DNA from: JADJWR01 sp964509545
Lineage (GTDB): Bacteria > Pseudomonadota > Gammaproteobacteria > Burkholderiales > Burkholderiaceae_F
Reading direction: 5' to 3'
Length of the DNA: 10,334 bases
Assembly: GCA_964509545.1 (NCBI GenBank)
Contig: CAZDXQ010000081.1
Span: 1 to 10,334, forward strand
Below, one piece after another: positions 1 through 10,334 of this stretch. Under the pieces are notes generated by a model. It saw only the letters and a program-made list of their open reading frames with translations. It did not search any database and was not told the origin of the DNA. The first letter of the stretch is position 1. Every line of letters begins with the position of its first letter. The position numbers were made by a program, and so were the translations under genes.

Positions 1-70
1 ATAGCTCAACTGGCAGAGCGTCGGTCTCCAAAACCGAAGGTTGGGGGTTCGATTCCCTCTGCCCCTGCCA
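1..70 (+). tRNA. trnW: tRNA-Trp (anticodon CCA), 5' end cut by the window
   Basis: This is the tryptophan tRNA that reads UGG codons. The D stem is GCTC (4-7) with GAGC (16-19). The anticodon stem is TCGGT (21-25) with ACCGA (33-37), and its seven-base loop carries anticodon CCA at 28-30. The T stem-loop contains TTCGATT, and the 3' acceptor strand TGCCCCT is followed by discriminator G and an encoded CCA ending at 70. Position 1 corresponds to tRNA base 7, so six acceptor bases lie outside the window. In many Proteobacteria this gene sits between tuf and secE, so a tuf gene upstream is expected but not seen. Confidence 0.97.
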
Positions 71-85
71 CGACAGTCAGGACGA

Positions 86-116
86 TGCAGGCGCTGGCGG
101 CTGAGTAAGCGCTGCA
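86..116 (+). other. Small hairpin between tRNA-Trp and secE
   Basis: TGCA (86-89) and GCGCT (91-95) pair with AGCGC (108-112) and TGCA (113-116), leaving a bulged G at 90 and a 12-base loop. No U-tract follows, so it is not a convincing terminator. It could mark a processing point separating the tRNA from the secE mRNA, or be chance pairing in G+C-rich DNA. Confidence 0.3.
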
Positions 117-137
117 GGGCCGGCACGCGGAAGACGG

Positions 138-518
138 ATGACGACACAGAACATTGAAACGGTAGGAAGCAAGGCGGCGAACGCACTGGTGGCGCTCGCC
201 ATCGTCGCCGTGCTGGCCGGCGTCTTCGGTTTCAGCTTCCTCACCGACCAGCCAATGCTGAACCGGGTCGGCATCCTGCTTGGCGGCATCGTGCTGGGTG
301 TTGTCATCGCCTGGTTTTCGCCGCCCGGAAAGCGCTTTCTCGGCTTTGCGCGCGAGTCGTACGACGAGACGCGCCGTGTCGTCTGGCCGTCGCGCAAGGA
401 GACCGTGAACATGACCGGAATCGTGTTCGCGCTGGTCGTCGTGATGGCCCTTTTCCTGTTCATCGTCGACAAGCTGCTGGAGTGGGGCTTGTACGACCTG
501 TTGCTGGGGTGGAGATGA
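138..518 (+). CDS. secE: Preprotein translocase subunit SecE
   Basis: SecE is the small essential subunit of the inner-membrane SecYEG channel. It clamps SecY, stabilising the pore used for protein export and membrane insertion. The 126-residue product has three hydrophobic segments, at about 16-35, 43-60 and 91-111. This matches the three-span, roughly 127-residue Escherichia coli form rather than the single-span SecE of many other bacteria. The most conserved part of the family, the amphipathic cytoplasmic stretch before the last span, is clear: ESYDETRRVVWPSRKET at 73-89. The ATG at 138 follows a modest GGAAGA (129-134) with a short 3-base spacing, and the N-terminus has the expected length. 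The stop codon overlaps the nusG start region, so translation of the two is probably coupled. Confidence 0.96.
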   Translation: MTTQNIETVGSKAANALVALAIVAVLAGVFGFSFLTDQPMLNRVGILLGGIVLGVVIAWFSPPGKRFLGFARESYDETRRVVWPSRKETVNMTGIVFALVVVMALFLFIVDKLLEWGLYDLLLGWR

Positions 519-1093
519 TGAGCGAAGCGGCAACGGCCACCGAGGCCGACAAGAGCGGCGGAACCAAGCGCTGGTACGTGGTCCACGCCTATTCGGGCAT
601 GGAAAAAAGCGTGGCCAGGGCGCTGCAGGAGCGCATCGACCGCGAGGGATTGCAGTCGCAGTTCGGCCGCATCCTGGTGCCGACGGAGGAAGTGGTCGAG
701 GTCAAAGGGGGAAAGAAGGCGATCACGGAGCGGCGCCTGTATTCCGGCTACGTTCTGGTTGAGATGGAAATGACCGACGAGGCCTGGCACCTGGTCAAGA
801 GCACGCCCAAGGTGACTGGGTTCCTCGGTGGCAGCGCCAATCGGCCGTCGCCGCTGCCGCAGCGCGAGGTCGACGAGATCCTGCAGCGCATGCAGGAGGG
901 TTACGAGAAGCCGAAGCCGAAGGTGCTGTTCGAGGTCGGCGAAATGGTACGCGTGAAGGATGGACCGTTTGCCGACTTCAACGGCAATGTCGAGGAGGTC
1001 AACTACGACAAGAGCCGGGTGCGCGTGTCGGTCACGATCTTCGGCCGCTCGACGCCGGTCGACCTGGAATTCGGGCAGGTCGAGAAGGTTTGA
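518..1093 (+). CDS. nusG: Transcription termination/antitermination factor NusG
   Basis: NusG binds RNA polymerase at the clamp through its N-terminal domain and suppresses pausing. Its C-terminal domain contacts Rho or ribosomal protein S10. The 191-residue product shows the NGN domain at about 18-125 (KRWYVVHAYSGMEK at 17-30, then ERRLYSGYVLVEM) and a KOW domain at about 138-191 (GEMVRVKDGPFADFNG). Both domains are full length. Two adjacent ATGs are possible, at 515 and 518. The first gives an ATGA overlap with the secE stop (516-518), and the second uses the last base of that stop. I chose 518 because GGAG at 511-514 would touch the 515 ATG, although GGGG at 506-509 would suit 515. The difference is one methionine. 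The frame is also open upstream to a GTG at 482, but that start lies inside secE and would add residues unlike NusG. Confidence 0.97.
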   Translation: MSEAATATEADKSGGTKRWYVVHAYSGMEKSVARALQERIDREGLQSQFGRILVPTEEVVEVKGGKKAITERRLYSGYVLVEMEMTDEAWHLVKSTPKVTGFLGGSANRPSPLPQREVDEILQRMQEGYEKPKPKVLFEVGEMVRVKDGPFADFNGNVEEVNYDKSRVRVSVTIFGRSTPVDLEFGQVEKV

Positions 1094-1099
1094 TGCAGT

Positions 1100-1119
1100 G
1101 CCCGCCGCCTGCGGGCGGC
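1100..1119 (+). other. G+C-rich hairpin just after nusG
   Basis: GCCGCC (1104-1109) and GGCGGC (1114-1119) form six perfect pairs around a TGCG loop. An overlapping alternative pairs GCCCGC (1100-1105) with GCGGGC (1111-1116). It lies seven bases after the nusG stop, but no T-run follows, so it is at best a 3'-end stabiliser, a processing hairpin or a weak terminator. Confidence 0.4.
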
Positions 1120-1167
1120 CGCAGCCGACCCGCGCAGTGGTCGTGCAGTGAATATTTCAGTCGAGGA

Positions 1168-1194
1168 GTCGAAGTAGGGCGCGCCCGAACCGAC
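1168..1194 (+). promoter_or_regulatory. Candidate L1 operator in the rplK leader
   Basis: GTCG (1168-1171) pairs with CGAC (1191-1194), and GGG (1177-1179) pairs with CCC (1184-1186) around a CGCG loop. An asymmetric internal loop (AAGTA opposite GAAC) separates the two helices. In E. coli, excess L1 represses rplK-rplA by binding a leader RNA with two short helices and an asymmetric internal loop, so the position and general shape fit. The helices here are short, and I have not matched the conserved L1-contact bases, so this is inference. Confidence 0.25.
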
Positions 1195-1217
1195 GTTTGC
1201 ACTCAAGGAGTTTCTCG

Positions 1218-1649
1218 ATGGCCAAGAAGATCGTCGGCTTCATCAAGTTGCAGGTGCCGGCCGGCAAGGCGAATCCGTCACCGCCCATCGGTCCGGCACT
1301 CGGCCAGCGTGGCCTGAACATCATGGAGTTCTGCAAGGCGTTCAACGCGCAGACTCAAGGTGTCGAGCCGGGATTGCCGATCCCGGTGGTAATCACGGCG
1401 TACGCGGACAAGAGCTTCACCTTCGTGATGAAGACGCCGCCGGCCACGATCCTCATCAAGAAGGCGGCCAAGATCGAGAAGGGCTCGCCACGGCCGCATA
1501 CCGACAAGGTCGGCAGGATCACGAGGGCGCAGGCCGAGGAGATCGCCAAGGCCAAGATGCCGGATCTCACGGCCGCTGATCTCGATGCCGCAGTGCGCAC
1601 GATTGCTGGTTCGGCCCGCAGCATGGGCATCACGGTGGAGGGGGTCTAA
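1218..1649 (+). CDS. rplK: 50S ribosomal protein L11
   Basis: L11 binds the GTPase-associated region of 23S rRNA at the base of the L7/L12 stalk. It takes part in factor-dependent GTP hydrolysis and in RelA-mediated stringent signalling. The 143-residue length is standard (142-143). The N-terminal domain has MAKKIVGFIKLQVPAGKANP and the proline pair in PSPPIGPALGQ (20-30), where thiostrepton-type antibiotics act in the family. The C-terminal rRNA-binding domain runs from about residue 72 to the end, with KVGRITRAQAEEIAKAKM near 97-114. The start at 1218 has a strong AAGGAG (1205-1210) with seven bases of spacing. A TTG at 1197 would extend the frame by seven residues, but it lies upstream of that ribosome site and is rejected. 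The stop codon directly abuts the rplA start. Confidence 0.98.
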   Translation: MAKKIVGFIKLQVPAGKANPSPPIGPALGQRGLNIMEFCKAFNAQTQGVEPGLPIPVVITAYADKSFTFVMKTPPATILIKKAAKIEKGSPRPHTDKVGRITRAQAEEIAKAKMPDLTAADLDAAVRTIAGSARSMGITVEGV

Positions 1650-2345
1650 ATGCCGCGACTGTCCAAACGCACCAGGGCGATTCGCGCCAGGGTCGAGCCG
1701 AACAAGAGCTATCCCGTCGACACCGCGCTGGCGCTGATCAAGCAGACGGCCACCGCGAAATTCGACGAATCGGTCGACGTTGCGGTCGTGCTCGGGGTGG
1801 ACGCGAAGAAGTCGGACCAGGCCGTGCGCGGCTCGGTTGTCCTGCCCGAAGGCACCGGCAAGTCGGTTCGAGTGGCGGTGTTCACGCAGGGAGCCAAAGC
1901 CGAGGAGGCGCGCGCGGCCGGTGCCGACGTCGTCGGTTTCGACGATCTCGCGGCGAAGGTCAAGGACGGTTTCATGGACTTCGATGTCGTGATCGCATCA
2001 CCGGACGCGATGCGAGTCGTCGGCCAGCTTGGCCAGATTCTCGGCCCCCGCGGCCTGATGCCGAACCCGAAGGTTGGCACCGTGACGGCCGACATCGCCG
2101 GCGCGGTCAGGAACGCAAAGGCCGGCCAGGTGCAGTTCCGCACCGACAAGGGCGGCATCGTTCACTGCACGATCGGCCGGGCCTCCTTCGAGGCCGGGCG
2201 CCTGCGTACGAACCTGAACGCGCTGCTCGACGCCTTGAACAAGGCCAAGCCGGCATCGAGCAAAGGCGTGTTCGTGCGCAAGGTGTCGCTGTCGTCAACG
2301 ATGGGCGTCGGCGTTCGCATCGATCAGTCGAGTCTTAACGCTTAG
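1650..2345 (+). CDS. rplA: 50S ribosomal protein L1
   Basis: L1 forms the mobile stalk at the E-site side of the large subunit and helps release deacylated tRNA. In E. coli it also represses its own operon. The 231-residue product is close to the 234 of E. coli L1. Domain I is split (about 1-67 and 160-231) around domain II. The L1 signature region is clear at 125-145, with GQLGQILGPRGLMPNPKVG. The C-terminal part GVFVRKVSLSSTMGVGVRID is typical. The ATG at 1650 directly follows the rplK TAA (1647-1649), and its ribosome site GGAGGGGG (1637-1644) lies inside the rplK coding end, so the two genes are almost certainly co-translated. The TAG stop is at 2343-2345. Confidence 0.98.
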   Translation: MPRLSKRTRAIRARVEPNKSYPVDTALALIKQTATAKFDESVDVAVVLGVDAKKSDQAVRGSVVLPEGTGKSVRVAVFTQGAKAEEARAAGADVVGFDDLAAKVKDGFMDFDVVIASPDAMRVVGQLGQILGPRGLMPNPKVGTVTADIAGAVRNAKAGQVQFRTDKGGIVHCTIGRASFEAGRLRTNLNALLDALNKAKPASSKGVFVRKVSLSSTMGVGVRIDQSSLNA

Positions 2346-2360
2346 AAAGAGGTATTTCAG

Positions 2361-2380
2361 GGCCCGGCAGCGGCCGGGCC
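2361..2380 (+). other. Perfect 8-bp hairpin after rplA
   Basis: GGCCCGGC (2361-2368) and GCCGGGCC (2373-2380) are perfectly complementary around an AGCG loop, 15 bases after the rplA stop. The next bases are TGTACAGGGCTTT, not a U-tract. It may be a weak terminator, a barrier to 3' exonucleases on the rplKA message, or a processing site. The structure itself is certain; its role is not. Confidence 0.5.
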
Positions 2381-2473
2381 TGTACAGGGCTTTGGGCAGC
2401 GTCGCCGGCGACGGTGACGCCGCTGTCAAAGACCGCTGGAAGAAGGTCGAGCGACAGGCGTGCGGCGTAAAGC

Positions 2474-2501
2474 GTGAAAGCTCGAGCCGGCCTTCGTTAA
2501 T
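2474..2501 (+). promoter_or_regulatory. Weak candidate promoter for rplJL
   Basis: GTGAAA (2474-2479) matches the sigma-70 -35 consensus at four of six positions. GTTAAT (2496-2501) matches the -10 consensus at four of six, with a 16-base gap. It lies in a locally less G+C-rich patch and would give a leader of about 210 bases, comparable in scale with the long E. coli rplJ leader. Matches of this quality arise often by chance. Confidence 0.25.
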
Positions 2502-2514
2502 CACCGGTAGTCGC

Positions 2515-2548
2515 GGCAAGTGGTCACGTTCGTCGCTACACACTTGCC
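2515..2548 (+). other. rplJ leader stem-loop with a competing pairing
   Basis: GGCAAGTG (2515-2522) pairs perfectly with CACTTGCC (2541-2548) around an 18-base loop. Within the loop, CGTTCG (2527-2532) is complementary to CGAACG (2548-2553) just downstream. The second helix shares base 2548 with the first and leaves no linker, so the two look mutually exclusive rather than a pseudoknot. Confidence 0.45.
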
Positions 2549-2566
2549 GAACGACGCGCCGGATCC

Positions 2567-2609
2567 AGCGCAGACGGTGCACCCGAAGAGAGTTTTTGCG
2601 TTGTGCGCT
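2567..2609 (+). other. Extended irregular stem in the rplJ leader
   Basis: AGCGCA (2567-2572) pairs with TGCGCT (2604-2609). After a small G/TG internal loop, ACG (2574-2576) pairs with CGT (2599-2601). The enclosed region holds a T5 run (2593-2597). No good stem directly precedes that run, so I do not read it as an intrinsic terminator. Confidence 0.3.
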
Positions 2610-2624
2610 CCGTCCGGGGCAAGC

Positions 2625-2690
2625 GGCTCAAGGGCATCTCGGTTGGTCGCCGGGTTTTGGAGCCGGTGCGAACGCCGCGAGGCGAGCACC
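2625..2690 (+). promoter_or_regulatory. Candidate L10 binding structure upstream of rplJ
   Basis: Two helices abut. GGCTC (2625-2629) pairs with GAGCC (2660-2664). GGTGC (2665-2669) then pairs with GCACC (2686-2690), interrupted by an asymmetric internal loop (GAA at 2670-2672 opposite A at 2685), and continues as CGCC (2673-2676) with GGCG (2681-2684), capped by a GCGA loop of the GNRA class. The 3' edge is 13 bases before the rplJ ribosome site at 2704-2707. Known L10 leaders use a bent helical element to bind the L10-L7/L12 complex. Position and asymmetric bulge suit that, but I have not shown conservation. Confidence 0.4.
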
Positions 2691-2715
2691 AATTTGACTA
2701 GATGGAGCCAGTACC

Positions 2716-3246
2716 GTGGGTATGAACCGGCAGCAGAAGGCGGCCAAGGTCGAGGAGGTCTCCGCCCTTGTGGCGAAGGCGCACACGATCGTCGTGGCCG
2801 AATACCGTGGTCTGGATGTGGGCTCGGTCACCAAGCTGCGCAAGCAGGCGCGCGGTGAAGGTGTCCATTTGCGGGTGCTCAAGAACACCCTGGCGCGTCG
2901 CGCCGTCACCGGAACCGCCTTCGCCGGCTTGTCGGACAAGCTGGTCGGGCCGCTGATGTATGGCTTTTCCGCTGATCCGGTATCGGCCGCCAAGGTGCTC
3001 GCAGGCTTTGCCAAGGACAATGACAAGCTCGTGCTCAAGGGCGGCGCGATGCCCAACTTCGTCATGGACGAAGCGGGTGTTAAGTCGCTGGCGACGATGC
3101 CCAGCCGCGAGGAACTGCTCGCCAGGCTGATGGCAACGATGCAGGCGCCGATCGGTCAGTTCGTCCGCACGCTGAACGAGGTGCCCGCGCGCCTCGTCCG
3201 CACGCTGGCGGCTGTTCGCGACGCCAAAGAGCAGGCGCCCGCCTGA
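2716..3246 (+). CDS. rplJ: 50S ribosomal protein L10 (GTG start)
   Basis: L10 anchors the L7/L12 dimers to 23S rRNA at the stalk base, and with them it represses rplJL translation in E. coli. The product is 176 residues, somewhat longer than the 165 of E. coli. The N-terminal rRNA-binding domain shows TIVVAEYRGLDVGSVTKLR (24-42) and LRVLKNTLARRAV (52-64). The C-terminal helix that carries L7/L12 dimers spans about 137-172 and ends VRTLAAVRDAKEQ. I chose the GTG at 2716 because GGAG (2704-2707) lies eight bases upstream, and because the resulting start (M, G, M, N) aligns with the usual MSLN or MALN opening. The ATG at 2722 would remove two residues. A 51-base gap separates it from rplL, its partner in the stalk. 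Confidence 0.97.
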   Translation: MGMNRQQKAAKVEEVSALVAKAHTIVVAEYRGLDVGSVTKLRKQARGEGVHLRVLKNTLARRAVTGTAFAGLSDKLVGPLMYGFSADPVSAAKVLAGFAKDNDKLVLKGGAMPNFVMDEAGVKSLATMPSREELLARLMATMQAPIGQFVRTLNEVPARLVRTLAAVRDAKEQAPA

Positions 3247-3297
3247 GCCCCATCCGGAAACCTTTCCACACGTTCACAACGCATCAGGAGTCTTGCA

Positions 3298-3681
3298 ATG
3301 GCACTTTCGAACGCTGAAATCCTCGACGCGATCGCCGCCAAGTCGGTGCTCGAGGTCTCCGAGCTGATCAAGATGATGGAAGAGAAGTTCGGTGTCTCCG
3401 CCGCGGCGGCGGCGGTCGCCGTGGCAGCGCCGACGGGCGGTGGCGCGGCGGCGGCGCCGGTCGAGGAGCAGACCGAATTTACCGTCATGCTCGCCGAAGT
3501 CGGCGCCAACAAGGTCAACGTCATCAAGGCGGTCCGCGAACTGACCGGCCTCGGCCTGAAGGAGGCGAAGGATTTGGTCGACGGCGCGCCCAAGCCCGTC
3601 AAGGAGGGCGTGAACAAGGCCGATGCCGAAGCCGCGAAGAAGAAGCTGGAAGAGGCCGGCGCCAAGGTTCAGGTCAAGTAA
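3298..3681 (+). CDS. rplL: 50S ribosomal protein L7/L12
   Basis: L7/L12 is the multicopy stalk protein that recruits elongation, initiation and release factors and stimulates their GTPase activity. The 127-residue product is slightly longer than the 121 of E. coli. The N-terminal dimerisation and L10-binding domain is about 1-33 (SVLEVSELIKMMEEKFGV). It is followed by an Ala/Gly/Pro-rich flexible hinge at about 34-56. The factor-binding C-terminal domain is about 58-127 (FTVMLAEVGANKVNVIKAVR, then TGLGLKEAKDLVDGAPKPVK). The ATG at 3298 has AGGAG (3286-3290) with seven bases of spacing, a stronger site than that of rplJ. This fits the need for about four times more L12 than L10. Confidence 0.98.
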   Translation: MALSNAEILDAIAAKSVLEVSELIKMMEEKFGVSAAAAAVAVAAPTGGGAAAAPVEEQTEFTVMLAEVGANKVNVIKAVRELTGLGLKEAKDLVDGAPKPVKEGVNKADAEAAKKKLEEAGAKVQVK

Positions 3682-3693
3682 CTTTCTCTTGGA

Positions 3694-3720
3694 GGCGGCC
3701 GCGGCTTGGCCGGGGCCGCC
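3694..3720 (+). promoter_or_regulatory. Strong hairpin after rplL, candidate attenuator or processing site
   Basis: GGCGGCC (3694-3700) pairs with GGCCGCC (3714-3720). A single G-G mismatch then leads to a nested CGGC (3702-3705) with GCCG (3709-3712) around a TTG loop. It begins 13 bases after the rplL stop. In E. coli the rplL-rpoB spacer holds an attenuator that lowers rpoBC transcription relative to the ribosomal genes, plus an RNase III site. This element is in the right place, but no U-tract follows. Confidence 0.5.
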
Positions 3721-3733
3721 GCGAAGTCTTCGC
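3721..3733 (+). other. Small inverted repeat following the rplL hairpin
   Basis: GCGAA (3721-3725) pairs with TTCGC (3729-3733) around GTC. A second CTTCG at 3741-3745 could compete for CGAAG (3722-3726), giving an alternative longer loop. It is adjacent to the 3694-3720 hairpin and might stack on it. Role unknown. Confidence 0.3.
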
Positions 3734-3766
3734 CGGAAGGCTTCGATGTGTGTTTAGCACAATGTC

Positions 3767-3780
3767 TGTGCGAGCGCACA
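3767..3780 (+). other. Short hairpin in the rplL-rpoB spacer
   Basis: TGTGC (3767-3771) pairs with GCACA (3776-3780) around a GAGC loop. It sits in the most A/T-rich part of the spacer. I saw no promoter hexamers of useful quality near it. It could be one side of a larger fold or chance. Confidence 0.25.
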
Positions 3781-3824
3781 TCAAAGTCTTCCCCTTGATG
3801 AGCGGACAACTCGAGCGGCTGAAC

Positions 3825-3852
3825 GCCACGCGGAGCGCGTGCCCCGCGTGGC
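3825..3852 (+). promoter_or_regulatory. 9-bp perfect hairpin upstream of rpoB
   Basis: GCCACGCGG (3825-3833) and CCGCGTGGC (3844-3852) are perfectly complementary around a ten-base loop. A shorter competing stem pairs CACGC (3827-3831) with GCGTG (3837-3841), so two forms are possible. It ends about 45 bases before the rpoB ribosome site (GGAG, 3898-3901). No U-tract follows. It could be an attenuator, an RNase III target or an mRNA 5'-end stabiliser for rpoBC. Confidence 0.45.
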
Positions 3853-3906
3853 TGGCTGCGTCCTGCTGCCCCGCGCATTGCTGATTCCCTCCTGAACGGA
3901 GCGCCC

Positions 3907-8010
<4,104 letters not shown>

Positions 8011-8053
8011 CCGGCCCGAAGTGCACGCGACAGAGAATCACTGAGGAGCACGC

Positions 8054-10334
<2,281 letters not shown>

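Larger units (their letters stand above)
2346..2715 (+). promoter_or_regulatory. 370-base gene-free rplJ leader
   Basis: No credible gene lies between rplA and rplJ; the short open frames here resemble no family I know. The stretch holds several inverted repeats: 2361-2380, a perfect 14-base palindrome at 2400-2413, 2515-2548, 2567-2609, and 2625-2664 adjoining 2665-2690. In E. coli the equivalent interval carries the rplJ promoter and a long leader RNA bound by L10 with L7/L12, which represses rplJL translation. The same role is inferred here from position, length and density of structure. The stronger elements are listed separately. Confidence 0.7.

Noticed and set aside
1151..1156. AATATT as a -10 element for an rplK promoter
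   Set aside because: It matches four of six positions, but the sequence 16-18 bases upstream is C/G-rich with no -35 resemblance.
1197..1217. A TTG start extending rplK by seven residues
   Set aside because: The strong AAGGAG at 1205-1210 lies downstream of that TTG and is ideally spaced for the ATG at 1218, which gives the standard MAKK opening of L11.
2515..2553. An H-type pseudoknot in the rplJ leader
   Set aside because: The second helix would start immediately after the first with no linker and share base 2548. It would have to reach across an 8-bp stem, which is sterically implausible. It is reported as competing pairing instead.
2593..2597. A run of five T in the rplJ leader as a possible terminator tail
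   Set aside because: The nearest upstream inverted repeats are the 8-base palindrome at 2576-2583, which leaves no loop, and a weak 4-bp GCGC stem more than 20 bases away. Neither gives a stem directly abutting the T-run.
2694..2699. TTGACT, a five-of-six match to a -35 element just before rplJ
   Set aside because: The matching -10 would fall at or after the rplJ start codon, where there is no TATAAT-like hexamer, so it could not drive a translatable rplJ message.
2392..2858. Open frames in the rplA-rplJ spacer (2392-2697 and 2520-2858)
   Set aside because: The translations are arginine-rich and of low complexity, resemble no family, and the second runs into rplJ in another frame. The region is better explained as a structured leader.

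Overview
This window is a conserved bacterial housekeeping locus. In order, all on the + strand, it holds the 3' part of a tRNA-Trp gene, secE, nusG, rplK, rplA, rplJ, rplL, rpoB and the first 760 codons of rpoC. The order trnW-secE-nusG-rplKAJL-rpoBC is classic for Proteobacteria. The base composition is G+C-rich with a strong G/C bias at third codon positions. Several traits point to a high-GC betaproteobacterium (inference, from remembered family sequences only): SecE has three membrane segments, RpoB is about 1367 residues long, the rifampicin region reads DQTNPLSE, and L10 begins with an MxxN-type N-terminus. I cannot name a genus.

Layout. Positions 1-70 are tRNA-Trp(CCA), with six 5' bases lying outside the window. 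Positions 138-1093 are secE and nusG, coupled by a stop/start overlap. Positions 1218-2345 are rplK and rplA (L11 and L1), abutting with no gap. Positions 2346-2715 are a 370-base gene-free leader rich in inverted repeats. Positions 2716-3681 are rplJ and rplL (L10 and L7/L12). Positions 3682-3906 are a 225-base spacer with strong hairpins. Positions 3907-10334 are rpoB and the incomplete rpoC, which runs off the 3' end.

How the genes work together. L11, L10 and L7/L12 form the ribosomal stalk base and stalk, which recruit translation factors, and L1 forms the opposite stalk. RpoB and RpoC are the beta and beta' subunits that build the RNA polymerase active centre. NusG binds that polymerase and links it to Rho or to the leading ribosome. 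SecE is an essential part of the SecYEG translocon. No intergenic hairpin in the window is followed by a convincing U-tract, so I see no intrinsic terminator. This fits largely read-through transcription, with internal control by leader RNA structures.

Novelty. I find no previously undescribed system here. No mobile element, CRISPR array, defence gene, prophage gene or unknown protein is visible. The parts worth a second look are the non-coding spacers, above all the structured rplJ leader and the rplL-rpoB spacer. They are candidates for known types of ribosomal-protein autoregulation and attenuation. The long antisense open frames are shadows of the real genes.
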